Counted from the stretch's first letter, positions 16,285 through 24,562 are shown. The stretch: DNA of 64,000 bases from Roseisolibacter agri (GCF_030159095.1 NZ_BRXS01000002.1:186001-250000); one strand, 5' to 3'. Notes: generated by a model not told the origin, from the sequence alone. A program made the numbers and translations.

Positions 16285-16614
16285 GTGTCATCTACCCGAG
16301 CTGCCACCGTTGGTCCACGCGACTCCACGCCCTCCGCACTGCACCGCGCCGTGGCGGGGCTCGCCCTCTTCCTCGGCGGCGCATTCCTCCTCGTGGCCCT
16401 CGCGTGCCTGTCGTATCTCGTCTACTCGCTCCTGGTCTCGGCTCCCGCTCCCGAGATGCCCGGAGCGCCGGCGCCGGGGGCGGATTCGGCGGCCCTGGGC
16501 GTCGCCCTCAGTGCCGTGGCCGCGCTCCTCAGCCTCGGCGTGGGCTACGGGCTGTGGAGCGTCGGCCGCCGACTGCCGGGTGCTCCGACATTCGTCCGGC
16601 CGCCGGTCGAGTGA
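16285..16614 (+). CDS. Cassette 8: two-helix membrane protein
   Basis: 109 residues from a GTG. Two hydrophobic helices (AGLALFLGGAFLLVALACLS and ALSAVAALLSLGVGYGLWSV) flank a Pro/Ala-rich loop. No family recognised. Confidence 0.65.
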   Translation: MSSTRAATVGPRDSTPSALHRAVAGLALFLGGAFLLVALACLSYLVYSLLVSAPAPEMPGAPAPGADSAALGVALSAVAALLSLGVGYGLWSVGRRLPGAPTFVRPPVE

Positions 16615-16635
16615 CAGGCGGCATCGCGCCGTGTG

Positions 16636-16735
16636 GCCTAACGAAGCGTTGCAGCTGACGTAGGATCTGCGGATTTGCCTCGGCTGCGCCTCGGCTCTTA
16701 TGGTGCTCCTACGCAGCTGAACTTGGGCGTTAGGT
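16636..16735 (+). repeat. attC: attC8 (short class, 100 bp)
   Basis: R'' GCCTAAC, R' GTTAGGT; ends cassette 8. Confidence 0.95.
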
Positions 16736-16768
16736 GACTCCACGCATCCTCCGTCGGCATCATCTGAC

Positions 16769-17104
16769 ATGACACGCGCGGACATCGACTACATCGTGCT
16801 GGACGCGCTGGCCAACGACCTCGAGTCCGTGGAGGACATCCTCCGCTTGGCGAACCATCCGGAGATCGGCTGGGCTGATCTCGCGGGCGGCGCCGTCGCC
16901 GAGTTCAGCGTCCTGCTGGCCTTGCCGCACCTCATGGAGGATGGGCTTGTGCAGGCGTACGTGCTCGACGCCGACGAGGGACATCTGGAGGAGCTGCCGG
17001 TCGGCACTCAGCCCTCCGTCTCCTTAGACGAGTGCTACTTCGGGCTGACGCCGCAGGGACGGCTGGTACACGCCAGCTGGGAGCCGCCGACCGACCTGGC
17101 GTAG
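16769..17104 (+). CDS. Cassette 9: soluble hypothetical protein
   Basis: 111 residues, acidic and soluble (MTRADIDYIVLDALANDLES, then ILRLANHPEIGW and a C-terminal YFGLTPQGRLVHASWEPP). The helix-rich start with an acidic C-terminal half recalls immunity-like proteins, but I do not recognise a family. It has no signal peptide. Confidence 0.65.
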   Translation: MTRADIDYIVLDALANDLESVEDILRLANHPEIGWADLAGGAVAEFSVLLALPHLMEDGLVQAYVLDADEGHLEELPVGTQPSVSLDECYFGLTPQGRLVHASWEPPTDLA

Positions 17105-17124
17105 TGCAGTCTTTAACCGTAGTC

Positions 17125-17223
17125 ACCTAACGTGGCGTTGCAGCTGACGTACGGGCTAGGGAGTGCCTCGGCTGCGCCTCGGCTCTCGTTAGATCCGTAC
17201 GCAGCTGAACTTGGGCGTTATGC
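17125..17223 (+). repeat. attC: attC9 (short class, 99 bp)
   Basis: R'' ACCTAAC, R' GTTATGC; ends cassette 9. Confidence 0.95.
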
Positions 17224-17299
17224 CGCGACAGCCGTTGACACCGTATGCACCCACCTCGACTCCGCCGTGGCCCCTGAAGGTGATCGCCGGACACACGCG

Positions 17300-18139
17300 G
17301 TGAAACGCCGTCCTGCTGCCAGGCCTGCGGCGCTGCTGGCGCTCGCCCTCACGCCCTGCGTCACGGCCTGCCCCACGCCCATCTCCCGGACCGAGGTGCG
17401 CGCGGTCGCGGTCGTGGGCCGGTTCGTGCGCGAGGACGGTACGCCGGTGCCTGGCACCGCGGTCGCGGTGTCCACGGAGCGGGGCGACTCGACGTGTGCG
17501 CGGGGCGGCGCCCGGGCCGTGACCGATGCGAGCGGCGGCTTCGCGCTCTCGACGCTCGAGCGGCGCCACTACAGGGTCACGTGGATCGTACCCGGGCTCG
17601 ACCTGGCGAGGCCGGGCTACGTCCTCTGCCTCGCGCCGTCAGGCGACACGTTGCCGCGGCGCGCCTACTCCGGAGATGCGGCGTCGCGGGGGCCCGCGAA
17701 GCGCGACACCATCGCGTGCGTGGAATGGACGTGGCACGGCCGCAAGCGCGTGACCTGCGCCGGGGAGGCCGTACCCGCCATCATCACGGGCGGCCGCTGG
17801 ACGTCGGGCGAGGTGGTCGGCTTCTACCGCGTGCTGCTCGCCCTGGAGCAGATGCGCGTTCCGGGTTATCGGGTCCCGGTGCCCCGGATCCATGCCTACG
17901 TGCAGTGGGTGGAGCCCGGAGAGACGGGGCGGCCTGCTGTGGTGCGAGCTACCGTTGCGGTGCCGGTGGACCCACGGGTAGACCTGCAGTGGTGGGGCAA
18001 CGCGCTCATCGAGCGTGACGGCGCGTGGTACTTACGCCTCGACGGCACGCGGAAGCGGTTCTTGAATAGCTTCTCCCCTACCTCGCTCGCGTTCGCGCTC
18101 GGTCCACCCGGAGAGGTAGCGGTGGCGCCGCGCCCGTGA
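17300..18139 (+). CDS. Cassette 10: exported protein with carboxypeptidase-regulatory-like domain
   Basis: 279 residues from GTG 17300 (GTG 17267 is an alternative). A signal sequence ends at LALTPCVTAC, a possible lipobox. The domain at about 30-100 (VVGRFVREDGTPVPGTAVAV, ARAVTDASGGFALSTLERRHYRV) is the CarboxypepD_reg/SpaA-like beta-sandwich common in surface proteins. The remainder ends in a domain with VQWWGNALIERDGAWYLRLDG-like strands (quoted approximately from 17990-18050). Binding partner unknown. Confidence 0.72.
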   Translation: MKRRPAARPAALLALALTPCVTACPTPISRTEVRAVAVVGRFVREDGTPVPGTAVAVSTERGDSTCARGGARAVTDASGGFALSTLERRHYRVTWIVPGLDLARPGYVLCLAPSGDTLPRRAYSGDAASRGPAKRDTIACVEWTWHGRKRVTCAGEAVPAIITGGRWTSGEVVGFYRVLLALEQMRVPGYRVPVPRIHAYVQWVEPGETGRPAVVRATVAVPVDPRVDLQWWGNALIERDGAWYLRLDGTRKRFLNSFSPTSLAFALGPPGEVAVAPRP

Positions 18140-18214
18140 CGCATCTGCGAGTGCGGTCGGCTTGGCCGCCGGGGAGGGCCATCGGTCTTACGGACGACCG
18201 TTGGGCGCCCCGTG

Positions 18215-18343
18215 GCATAACGTGGCGTTGCAGCTGACGGGGGCGTCACGCATCAGGTGAACTCCTGGCCGCCAGCAGCGTCCGGCGCCACCTTCCGAGC
18301 GCGCGACGAGCTTGCCGCCCGCAGCTGAACTTGGGCGTTAGGC
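18215..18343 (+). repeat. attC: attC10 (long class, 129 bp)
   Basis: R'' GCATAAC complements the TTATGC start of its own cassette, not its own R' (GTTAGGC). This shows the cassette moved as a unit. Confidence 0.95.
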
Positions 18344-18359
18344 GTCAATACGCACTTCG

Positions 18360-18857
18360 ATGGAGAGCAGTCATCCGGACGTTCAGGCACGCGCCGTCGC
18401 GCGCGGCATGCTCACCACCCTGGGCCTGCTGTGCGCCCTGCTGGCTGGTACCTGGGTGGCCGGGCTCTGGGGCATGACCCAGTTCGGCACAGCGCTCGGC
18501 CGTGCGTTGAGCGGCCAGGCGCGACTCGGTCAGTGCGCCACGTGCACCGACGCACCCGCAGGTGCCGTCGTGCTCCTGGACGGCGCGACCGTCGCGACCA
18601 TCATGCAGGTGGGGCGGACCGAGGGCCTGGGCGGCGAGCCCCGCGAGCTCTACCTCGCGCGCTGGCACTCAGAGGTGCGGCCCGACAGCGTACCGGTCAT
18701 CGCGCTGTATGAGGTTGCGGCGGGCGCGCCGCGCCTGCGGCTCGTCCGTCGCCCGGCGCCGAGCGGAGTCCGCGAGGTCGGTGCGCTCCACTTCACCACC
18801 GAACGACCACCGATTCCCGTCTTCGCCCAGGTCGTGGGGCGGGCCGCTGCGCCCTGA
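18360..18857 (+). CDS. Cassette 11: membrane-anchored hypothetical protein
   Basis: 165 residues. One transmembrane helix near the N-terminus (MLTTLGLLCALLAGTWVAGL) is followed by an exported domain with a CATCTD Cys pair and beta-strands (GAVVLLDGATVATIMQVGRT). No family recognised. Confidence 0.65.
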   Translation: MESSHPDVQARAVARGMLTTLGLLCALLAGTWVAGLWGMTQFGTALGRALSGQARLGQCATCTDAPAGAVVLLDGATVATIMQVGRTEGLGGEPRELYLARWHSEVRPDSVPVIALYEVAAGAPRLRLVRRPAPSGVREVGALHFTTERPPIPVFAQVVGRAAAP

Positions 18858-18858
18858 C

Positions 18859-18957
18859 GCCTAACGTGGCGTTGCAGCTGACGTACGATCTAGGGAGTGC
18901 CTCGGCTGCGCCTCGGCTCTTGGTAGGCTCGTACGCAGCTGAACTTGGGCGTTAGGT
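18859..18957 (+). repeat. attC: attC11 (short class, 99 bp)
   Basis: R'' GCCTAAC, R' GTTAGGT; ends cassette 11. Confidence 0.95.
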
Positions 18958-18988
18958 GCCGCGCACGGTCCTCCGTCGTCACACGAGC

Positions 18989-19564
18989 ATGACACGACAC
19001 CGGTGGCTACTACTCGCCGTCCTCAGCGCCGGCGCGTGCCAATCGGCGCCGTCCGCGGCGGTCGGCTTGAGCGCTCGGGCCCGCGTTCAGGCGGAGACCG
19101 TCACGGTCCGCCTGACGCACGCCGACTTGGAGCGCGCGATGCGCTGGGGGCCAGCGCAGCGCGACAGCGCGCTCGGCGTCCTCGCCCGGCACCGCGCCGT
19201 GTGGGCCGCCGCCCGCCCCCGGCAGTACCGCTACTGGGAGCACCGGTGGTGCTTCTGCCTCTCGACGTGGCACGGCCCCCACGTGGTGACGGTCGCGGAC
19301 GGGCGCGTCGTGAGCGCGACCGACACGACCGGTCGACGCAGCGACTCAGCCTACGTCCGGCGCGCCGCCCGCCGCCCGCTCGGCGGGGTCGACGCGCTCT
19401 TCGACGACATCGCCGCCGGGATCCGGGACACGACGTACGCCGAGGTCCGAGTGGCATTCGACCCGGCGCGCGGCCACCCGACGAGCGTCACCTTCGACCG
19501 GCACCCGCTCGCAAGCGACGACGAGCGGCACGTCGATGTCAGCCGCCTGGAGCCGCTGTCGTGA
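18989..19564 (+). CDS. Cassette 12: DUF6174-like lipoprotein
   Basis: 191 residues from ATG 18989. The lipoprotein signal is WLLLAVLSAGAC. The mature part has YRYWEHRWCFCL, HVVTVADGRVVSATDT, ALFDDIAAGI, VRVAFDPARGHPTSVTFDRH and a DDER box, the order seen in DUF6174 proteins, whose role is unknown. The cassette starts TTAGGT but ends in R'' GCCTAAC, one of eight mismatched cassettes, perhaps from mutation or fusion of two cassettes. Confidence 0.78.
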   Translation: MTRHRWLLLAVLSAGACQSAPSAAVGLSARARVQAETVTVRLTHADLERAMRWGPAQRDSALGVLARHRAVWAAARPRQYRYWEHRWCFCLSTWHGPHVVTVADGRVVSATDTTGRRSDSAYVRRAARRPLGGVDALFDDIAAGIRDTTYAEVRVAFDPARGHPTSVTFDRHPLASDDERHVDVSRLEPLS

Positions 19565-19584
19565 CGGCGGCGGTTGCGGGCGCC

Positions 19585-19712
19585 GCCTAACGGAACGTTG
19601 CAGCAGACCGGCCGCGGGGAGCGTCAGGTTGTGCGCCAGCCATCTGCCTCCCACAATCGAGTGCATCACGCCCGCCGGCTGAGCGCCGGCAGCTGAACGT
19701 GGGCGTTAGGCC
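19585..19712 (+). repeat. attC: attC12 (long class, 128 bp)
   Basis: R'' GCCTAAC, R' GTTAGGC; L'' reads GTTGCAGCAGACC, the CAGCAG variant also seen in attC4, attC14, attC21 and attC31. Confidence 0.93.
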
Positions 19713-19726
19713 TCAACCGGCGGTCT

Positions 19727-19755
19727 TGTACCCCCCGCGCTCGCGGCGCAGATTC
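19727..19755 (+). promoter_or_regulatory. Candidate promoter of the cassette 13 TA pair
   Basis: TTGTAC and CAGATT lie 17 bp apart, ending 5 bp before the ATG at 19761. TA cassettes usually carry their own promoter, and this is the best-spaced -35/-10 pair seen here. If the -10 is right, the transcript would be nearly leaderless. Confidence 0.35.
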
Positions 19756-19760
19756 CGACC

Positions 19761-19976
19761 ATGGCCGCCCCTATCCTCGACTTCAGCCACCTGACGCCGG
19801 ACGAGCGGATCGAACTCGCCGAGCAGCTCTGGGACAGCCTGGACGCCGCTCAGGTCGAGCCCGACGAGGCCCAGGTCGCCGAATTGCGGCGCCGACGGGC
19901 GGAGCTCGCCGCGGACGGGGACCCCGGCGAGCCCTGGGAGCCGGTGATACGCGAGATCGGTGAGCGCGGCGCATGA
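19761..19976 (+). CDS. Cassette 13: addiction-module antitoxin
   Basis: 71 residues: LDFSHLTPDERIELAEQLWDSLD followed by an Arg-rich helix and the end GEPWEPVIREIGERGA. This matches the addiction-module component family (helix with ERIELAEQLWDSL, then LRRRRAELAADGDPGEPW) that pairs with RelE/ParE toxins. It overlaps the toxin gene by 4 bp (ATGA). Confidence 0.85.
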   Translation: MAAPILDFSHLTPDERIELAEQLWDSLDAAQVEPDEAQVAELRRRRAELAADGDPGEPWEPVIREIGERGA

Positions 19977-20269
19977 CGCCGCGCTTGTTCGTTCGGCGGG
20001 CCGCACGCGCGGACATCGCCGAGGCCTTCCAGTGGTACGAGGCGCGAAGCATGGGGCTCGGGCACGAGTTCCTGCGCGCGGTGCGGATGGCGTTCGTCGC
20101 GATCACGCGAGCGCCCGAGCAGGCGCCGCTGGTGGTCGAGGACATCCGCAAGCTGCCGCTGCGCCGGTTTCCGTACGTCGTGTATTTCGTCGTGCTCCCG
20201 CGCGGGATCTCGGTGCTCGCCGTCATCCACGGCCGGCGTGACCCGCGCCGCTGGCAGTCGCGTCGCTGA
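19973..20269 (+). CDS. Cassette 13: RelE/ParE-family toxin
   Basis: 98 residues with RRAARADIAEAFQWYEARS, FLRAVRMAFVAITRAP, KLPLRRFPYVVYFVV and a terminal VLAVIHGRRDPRRW, the standard RelE/ParE fold. Such toxins act on mRNA at the ribosome or on gyrase; which applies cannot be told. Translated with its antitoxin through the ATGA overlap. Confidence 0.9.
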   Translation: MTPRLFVRRAARADIAEAFQWYEARSMGLGHEFLRAVRMAFVAITRAPEQAPLVVEDIRKLPLRRFPYVVYFVVLPRGISVLAVIHGRRDPRRWQSRR

Positions 20270-20270
20270 G

Positions 20271-20368
20271 GCCTAACGAAGCGTTGCAGCTGACGTAGGG
20301 GCTATGGACGCCTCGGCTCCGCCTCGGCAATTATGGCCTCCCTACGCAGCTGAACGTGGGCGTTAGGT
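20271..20368 (+). repeat. attC: attC13 (short class, 98 bp)
   Basis: R'' GCCTAAC, R' GTTAGGT; ends the RelE/ParE cassette. Confidence 0.95.
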
Positions 20369-20384
20369 CTCATCCACACTTTCT

Positions 20385-20978
20385 GTGCAGCGACTACTCG
20401 CGCTCGTGTGGGTCATACCCGTACTCCTCGCCTGCGGCACGGAGTCGGGCCGCGCGGCTGTCGGAGTGGAGGCGAGAGCACGGGGGCCGCTCGTACCGTT
20501 CCTCTGGCCGAGCACTACGGCCCGACAGTGCCGCTCGACGCCGCGCACGTATAGCCAACCATTCTGGCGTGCACCGTACCAGACGTGCTACGACTCGCTC
20601 TATGACCGACGGCAGACCGTCGAGTACGACGCCGACGCCGTGGTGACGGAGCTCGTCCAGCAGCTGGACGTGCCGCCCGACCGCGTGCAGGTGGCCTGGG
20701 ATAGCGTCGCCGCGCAGCTGACCGCGCGATTTGGCCCTCCAGAGAATGCGCAAGCCGCGCCCACACCGTTCTACCGCGCCGAGCTGACGCTCGCGCACTG
20801 GCGCACGCACTGTGCGGCGTGGCAGGGCCCCGATAGCGTGCAAGCCGCGCTCGGGCTCGGGCCCAACAGCGTGGAGTTGCCGGTACCCGGGCCAGCGTGG
20901 AGCCTCACCATGAAGGTGCGCAACGGACCGCTGCCGGACAGTCCGGGGTGCGATCTGCGGGGCACGTCCCCGCCATGA
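20385..20978 (+). CDS. Cassette 14: lipoprotein of unknown function
   Basis: 197 residues from a GTG. Signal and lipobox LALVWVIPVLLAC. The mature protein has Cys residues (CRSTP, YQTCYDSL, THCAAW, GCDLRG) that could form two disulfides and an amphipathic stretch ELVQQLDVPPDRVQVAWDSV. No family recognised. Confidence 0.68.
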   Translation: MQRLLALVWVIPVLLACGTESGRAAVGVEARARGPLVPFLWPSTTARQCRSTPRTYSQPFWRAPYQTCYDSLYDRRQTVEYDADAVVTELVQQLDVPPDRVQVAWDSVAAQLTARFGPPENAQAAPTPFYRAELTLAHWRTHCAAWQGPDSVQAALGLGPNSVELPVPGPAWSLTMKVRNGPLPDSPGCDLRGTSPP

Positions 20979-20979
20979 G

Positions 20980-21078
20980 ACCTAACGAAGCGTTGCAGCA
21001 GACGGACGGGATGCGGTACGCCTCGGCTCCGCCTCGGCATTTATCAGATCCGTCCGCAGCTGAACGCGGGCGTTAGCC
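20980..21078 (+). repeat. attC: attC14 (short class, 99 bp)
   Basis: R'' ACCTAAC, R' GTTAGCC; ends cassette 14. Confidence 0.95.
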
Positions 21079-21094
21079 GGACGACACGCACAGT

Positions 21095-21538
21095 ATGAAC
21101 GCACCCAGGGTTCCAAACGCGAGTCGACCGGCGAGGTGGAGGACGTGGCTCCCCGCGGGAGTCGCCGTTGCGGTGGTGCTCGCTCTGGTGCCGGAGGTGC
21201 TGACCCTGATCTGGCGCCAGCAGCACCCGGTTCCACTGGGGCGGAGCGGACCAGAGGTCGCGCGAAGCCTCGCGACGTTGCTACCTGCGGGCATTACGGT
21301 CGACAGCGCCGTGGCCGTGGTGACCCGAGCTGGGCTCGACTATCGAGTGGCGACCCCCGGGCAGGGGCTTCAGCCGGGGGCGCCGTACGACGACGCGGGT
21401 GGGCCCACGCTGGTCGCGATGGCGCGCGACATCGACGCGGACCTCTTCACGACGCGGTCGGCCGAGATCGTGTTAGCCTTCGACGCGCGTGGCCGTCTCG
21501 CTCGGCGTCACGTCACCGAGCTCTCGACCGGACTCTGA
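21095..21538 (+). CDS. Cassette 15: single-pass membrane protein
   Basis: 147 residues. A transmembrane helix (LPAGVAVAVVLALVPEVLTL) follows a basic N-terminus; the exported part (SLATLLPAGITVDSAVAVVT, then AEIVLAFDARGRLARRHV) resembles small PepSY-like or BamE-like strands but is not assigned. Confidence 0.65.
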   Translation: MNAPRVPNASRPARWRTWLPAGVAVAVVLALVPEVLTLIWRQQHPVPLGRSGPEVARSLATLLPAGITVDSAVAVVTRAGLDYRVATPGQGLQPGAPYDDAGGPTLVAMARDIDADLFTTRSAEIVLAFDARGRLARRHVTELSTGL

Positions 21539-21546
21539 CGCCCGCC

Positions 21547-21675
21547 GGCTAACGTGGCGTTGCAGCTGACCGAGCCTCAGAGCATCAGGTTTCTCCCGGG
21601 CGGCGCTCCATGCCCGGCTCGGCCTCCGCTCCGGCGCTCGGCTAGAATCTCGGCAGCTGAACTTGGGCGTTAGCC
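21547..21675 (+). repeat. attC: attC15 (long class, 129 bp)
   Basis: R'' GGCTAAC, R' GTTAGCC; ends cassette 15. Confidence 0.95.
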
Positions 21676-21702
21676 CGCTACACGGAGGAGCGTACCGCAG
21701 CC

Positions 21703-22182
21703 ATGGAGCCCCGCTGGCCCGACGTCGCACCGGACTTCGCGCCGGACGGTAGCCTGCGTGACGTGTACGTGTTCGGCACGACCGAGGCGGACTGGGACGC
21801 TGTGCTGGCGCACGTGCGCGCCCGCTACGCGCCGCTGCGGTTCACGGTCGACGGCGAACCCGCACCGGTGCCAGCACGATTCGCCGACGGGTATGCCGTC
21901 CGTGAGCGAGCGGCGCCGTGTCTCACCTTCCACGTCGGCGGCGTGGCGCTCGCCTGCCATTTCTTCGACCCCGGACAGATCGAGTTCGACCTGCTGCCGC
22001 AAGAGGTCGATGGACCGGAGCGCCTCGCGGCCGTCACGGCGTTCCTGCGCGAGTTAGCCCACGTAACCGCGCGGCCTGCGGTCCTCACGGCCGCGAGCCA
22101 GCCGGACCCCGTCATCCTTCGGGCGGACCCCGTCACCGGCGCGGTGGTGTTCATGCCGCCGCCGGACGTGCCAGCGGGCTAA
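21703..22182 (+). CDS. Cassette 16: soluble hypothetical protein
   Basis: 159 residues without signal or membrane segments. Strands such as LRDVYVFGTTEADWDAVLAH and EFDLLPQEVDGPERLAAVTA suggest a small alpha/beta fold. The TAA stop is inside attC16. No family recognised. Confidence 0.65.
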   Translation: MEPRWPDVAPDFAPDGSLRDVYVFGTTEADWDAVLAHVRARYAPLRFTVDGEPAPVPARFADGYAVRERAAPCLTFHVGGVALACHFFDPGQIEFDLLPQEVDGPERLAAVTAFLRELAHVTARPAVLTAASQPDPVILRADPVTGAVVFMPPPDVPAG

Positions 22183-22274
22183 CGTGGCGTTGCAGCTGAC
22201 GTAGGAGCTAGGGTGCGCCTCGCCTTCGGCTCGGCATTGGTAAGTTCCTACGCAGCTGAACGTGGGCGTTCGGC
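22177..22274 (+). repeat. attC: attC16 (short class, 98 bp)
   Basis: R'' GGCTAAC, R' GTTCGGC; ends cassette 16. Confidence 0.95.
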
Positions 22275-22281
22275 AGCAGCC

Positions 22282-22302
22282 GGGCCTCCGCGGTAGATTG
22301 AG
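22282..22302 (+). promoter_or_regulatory. Leader element shared by the two HicBA cassettes (copy 1)
   Basis: A 21-bp block, GGGCCTCC-GC-GGTAGATTGAG, recurs with two changes at 25761-25781, in each case shortly before hicB. TAGATT looks like a -10 box. No -35 box is clear at normal spacing. Confidence 0.5.
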
Positions 22303-22327
22303 GGTCGTCCGCCACCGGAGCCCTCCT

Positions 22328-22549
22328 ATGCAGCTCGAACTGACCGCCGTGTTCCGCCCCAGCCCGCAGGGGTTCATCGCCTACGTCGAGGAGCTGCCCG
22401 GCGCGAACACGCAGGGGGCGACGCTCGAGGAGGCGCGCGAGAATCTCCGCGAAGCCGTCGCGCTCGTGATCGAGGCGAATCGCGCCCTGGCGGAGGAGGA
22501 ACTCGCCGGCGCGGAGGCGATCCGCGAGCCCCTGCGCCTCTCGGCGTGA
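22328..22549 (+). CDS. hicB: Cassette 17: HicB-family antitoxin
   Basis: 73 residues from ATG 22328. MQLELTAVFRPSPQGFIAYV followed by EELPGANTQGATLEEARENL is the HicB partial RNase H-like fold (a substrate-like domain that occludes the toxin). It lacks a C-terminal DNA-binding extension, so it is the short form. Located 13 bp upstream of hicA, in the hicB-first order. Confidence 0.9.
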   Translation: MQLELTAVFRPSPQGFIAYVEELPGANTQGATLEEARENLREAVALVIEANRALAEEELAGAEAIREPLRLSA

Positions 22550-22562
22550 GCGCGGCGGCGCC

Positions 22563-22748
22563 ATGAAGCGGGTCGATCTGATCCGGCACTTGGAAGCCCA
22601 TGGCTGCCGCCTCCTGCGTGAGGGCGGCAGCCATTCTGTCTACCTGAACATGGCGGCGCGGCGCACGTCGACGGTGCCGCGGCACCGGGAGGTCGACGAG
22701 TACCTCGCGCGAAAGATCTGCCGGGACCTCGACATTCCGCAGCCGTAG
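22563..22748 (+). CDS. hicA: Cassette 17: HicA mRNA interferase toxin
   Basis: 61 residues: KRVDLIRHLEAHGCRLLREG, then GGSHSVYLN with the catalytic His, and STVPRHREVDEYLARKICRD (the HicA dsRBD-like fold). HicA cleaves mRNA when HicB is degraded. Full length for the family. Confidence 0.94.
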   Translation: MKRVDLIRHLEAHGCRLLREGGSHSVYLNMAARRTSTVPRHREVDEYLARKICRDLDIPQP

Positions 22749-22768
22749 CCGGGCGCCTGCGTGGTGCT

Positions 22769-22865
22769 GCCGAACGTGGCGTTGCAGCTGACGTAGGAGC
22801 TATGGTGCGCCTCGCTGCGCTCGGCTCTTATGGGATTCCTACGCAGCTGAACGTGGGCGTTAGCC
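22769..22865 (+). repeat. attC: attC17 (short class, 97 bp)
   Basis: R'' GCCGAAC is the exact complement of this cassette's rare TTCGGC start; R' is GTTAGCC. Confidence 0.95.
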
Positions 22866-22920
22866 GGCCACTGGCATAAGTGTTCCACCGCCTCACCTTC
22901 TCATTCCGCACGGTGACACT

Positions 22921-23445
22921 GTGAAGCCGCAGGAGATGGTAACGCTGGGCATTGCGGTCGCGGGCTTCCTGCTGAGCGTCCGTAACGCCTGGCGCGACCA
23001 TCGGCGAGACAAGGTACGGCTGCGGGTCATTCCGAAGGTGTCGTTTCCTATCGGATCGATGCCCCACACACAGCCATGCTTCGCCTTCGAGATCATCAAC
23101 GACGGGGTCTTTCCCGTGACGGTCGATGATGTCGGGTTCCTGTTCACTGACTCTAAGCGTCGTGGGGCGCTCTCCACGCCAGTAGTCCTCGACGGCGGAG
23201 CGTGGCCACGCCGCCTTGAGCCGCACGCGTCGGTTACAGTTTACTCGGCTGGAGCAGACGCTCTTGGCTTCGACTTCCGCCGCGTGAAGTGCGCCTATGT
23301 CGCTGCCGCGAGCGGCAGGGTGTTCACAGGGCACTCGAAGGCTCTAAAAGTCGTAGTGGCGCAAGGGGCGATTCCAGCGCCACGGTTCAAGCCATCGCGG
23401 GGCGGCATGCCCGGGATGCTCACAGTATCGGACTTCGATGAGTAG
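22921..23445 (+). CDS. Cassette 18: hypothetical protein with N-terminal anchor
   Basis: 174 residues from a GTG. A short hydrophobic N-terminus (MVTLGIAVAGFLLSVRNAW) precedes a beta-rich domain (CFAFEIINDGVFPVTVDDVG, FLFTDSKRRG, VYSAGADALGFDFR). Its GC content is visibly lower than its neighbours, suggesting recent arrival from another genome. A closely similar architecture is seen in many unannotated bacterial proteins; function unknown. Confidence 0.7.
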   Translation: MKPQEMVTLGIAVAGFLLSVRNAWRDHRRDKVRLRVIPKVSFPIGSMPHTQPCFAFEIINDGVFPVTVDDVGFLFTDSKRRGALSTPVVLDGGAWPRRLEPHASVTVYSAGADALGFDFRRVKCAYVAAASGRVFTGHSKALKVVVAQGAIPAPRFKPSRGGMPGMLTVSDFDE

Positions 23446-23501
23446 GGCACGAGCCTGCGCATCCTCCGAGGACACTCCGGAAGGAATGCCGGCGACCGGC
23501 C

Positions 23502-23600
23502 AGCTAACGTGGCGTTGCAGCTGACGTAGGGGCTACTGACTCGCCTCGGCTGCGCCTCGGCATTATTGAATCCCTACGCAGCTGAACTTGGGCGTTAGGC
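23502..23600 (+). repeat. attC: attC18 (short class, 99 bp)
   Basis: R'' AGCTAAC, R' GTTAGGC. The R'' differs by one base from the complement of the cassette start (TTAGCC). Confidence 0.93.
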
Positions 23601-23632
23601 CGCCACCAACGTCGTTGCCAAGGACACCGCCA

Positions 23633-23977
23633 ATGAACAAGCGCCTCCGAAAGAAGCATCGCCTGGGCGAGTTCCAAGAGCTCGGCTTCGAGCTCCGCTT
23701 CTGCACGCCTGCAGGCTGGTCGGAGGCCGAGCACCTTGGCTTCTGGGACGCGTGCATCACGCAGGTGGAAGCGCTCGGCCTCTCCCTGGGCGGTGGCACC
23801 GGGACTTGCTGGGACGTCTTCGTCTCTGGGCTGGCAGAGCGCGCTACGGTCACCGCGCCGCAGCGCCAGGTGCTGCTCGACTGGCTCGCTGCCCAACCGG
23901 CCGTCTCCGCGATCCAAGGGGGCCCACTGGTCGATGCGTGGCACGCGGACGTGCCGCCCCGCGAAGCGGCGGCCTAA
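23633..23977 (+). CDS. yggL: Cassette 19: YggL-family 50S-binding protein
   Basis: 114 residues from ATG 23633. The start NKRLRKKHRLGEFQELGFEL matches the diagnostic N-terminus of YggL/DUF469 (E. coli: RRLRKKMHIDEFQELGF), followed by LSLGGGTGTCWDVFVSG and LLDWLAAQ...PLVDAWH. YggL binds the large ribosomal subunit; its exact role is unsettled. A core-type housekeeping family on an integron cassette is unusual. The stop codon is supplied by attC19. Confidence 0.9.
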   Translation: MNKRLRKKHRLGEFQELGFELRFCTPAGWSEAEHLGFWDACITQVEALGLSLGGGTGTCWDVFVSGLAERATVTAPQRQVLLDWLAAQPAVSAIQGGPLVDAWHADVPPREAAA

Positions 23978-24101
23978 CGAGGCGTTGCAGCTGACAAGGC
24001 GTGCGCAGCATCAGGTTTCTCCCGGCTCGGCCGCGGTGCTCGCCTCGGCACCGGCGCGCGCGCTCGAATAGGATCCTTGCAGCTGAACTTGGGCGTTAGC
24101 T
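23972..24101 (+). repeat. attC: attC19 (long class, 130 bp)
   Basis: R'' GCCTAAC, R' GTTAGCT; ends the yggL cassette. Confidence 0.95.
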
Positions 24102-24124
24102 GGCTCCGACTTTCCTCGTCTCGC

Positions 24125-24562
24125 ATGGCTTCGCGGAAGCTCCTCGCTGCGCTGCTCTCCCCGCTCGCCGCCCTGCTGGTGTTCTGGCTAGGCGCGGGCG
24201 GGATCGCCAGCTGGGTCGCGGCGCGGCCGATCACCGCGGGGGAAGCCGCGCATTCGCTGGTCTACGCTGCCGTCGTTGGCGCGCCCATTGTGTACCTCGG
24301 CGCGTGGGTGCTCGCGGTCCCCGCGTTCGTGCTGCTCGAGCGGCGCGGCCGCCTCACGCGGGCCGCCGTCGTCGCGTGGGCGGCGGCACTCGGAGCGCTC
24401 TGGGCTTCCGCCGCGTGGGCCGCGGCGTTCGGCGGCGGCGCCCGACCCGACACCGGCCTCCTCGGGATCGCGGCCCTCGGTGCCCTGGCCGGCGCCGCCG
24501 GTGGCGCGTGCTTCTGCGCCCTGCGCGGGCTGCCGCCACAGACTCCGCGCGTAGCCAGCTAA
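24125..24562 (+). CDS. Cassette 20: four-helix membrane protein
   Basis: 145 residues from ATG 24125, with hydrophobic helices at about 5-27, 42-65, 78-100 and 115-135. Ala/Gly-rich; no family recognised. Stop codon inside attC20. Confidence 0.68.
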   Translation: MASRKLLAALLSPLAALLVFWLGAGGIASWVAARPITAGEAAHSLVYAAVVGAPIVYLGAWVLAVPAFVLLERRGRLTRAAVVAWAAALGALWASAAWAAAFGGGARPDTGLLGIAALGALAGAAGGACFCALRGLPPQTPRVAS

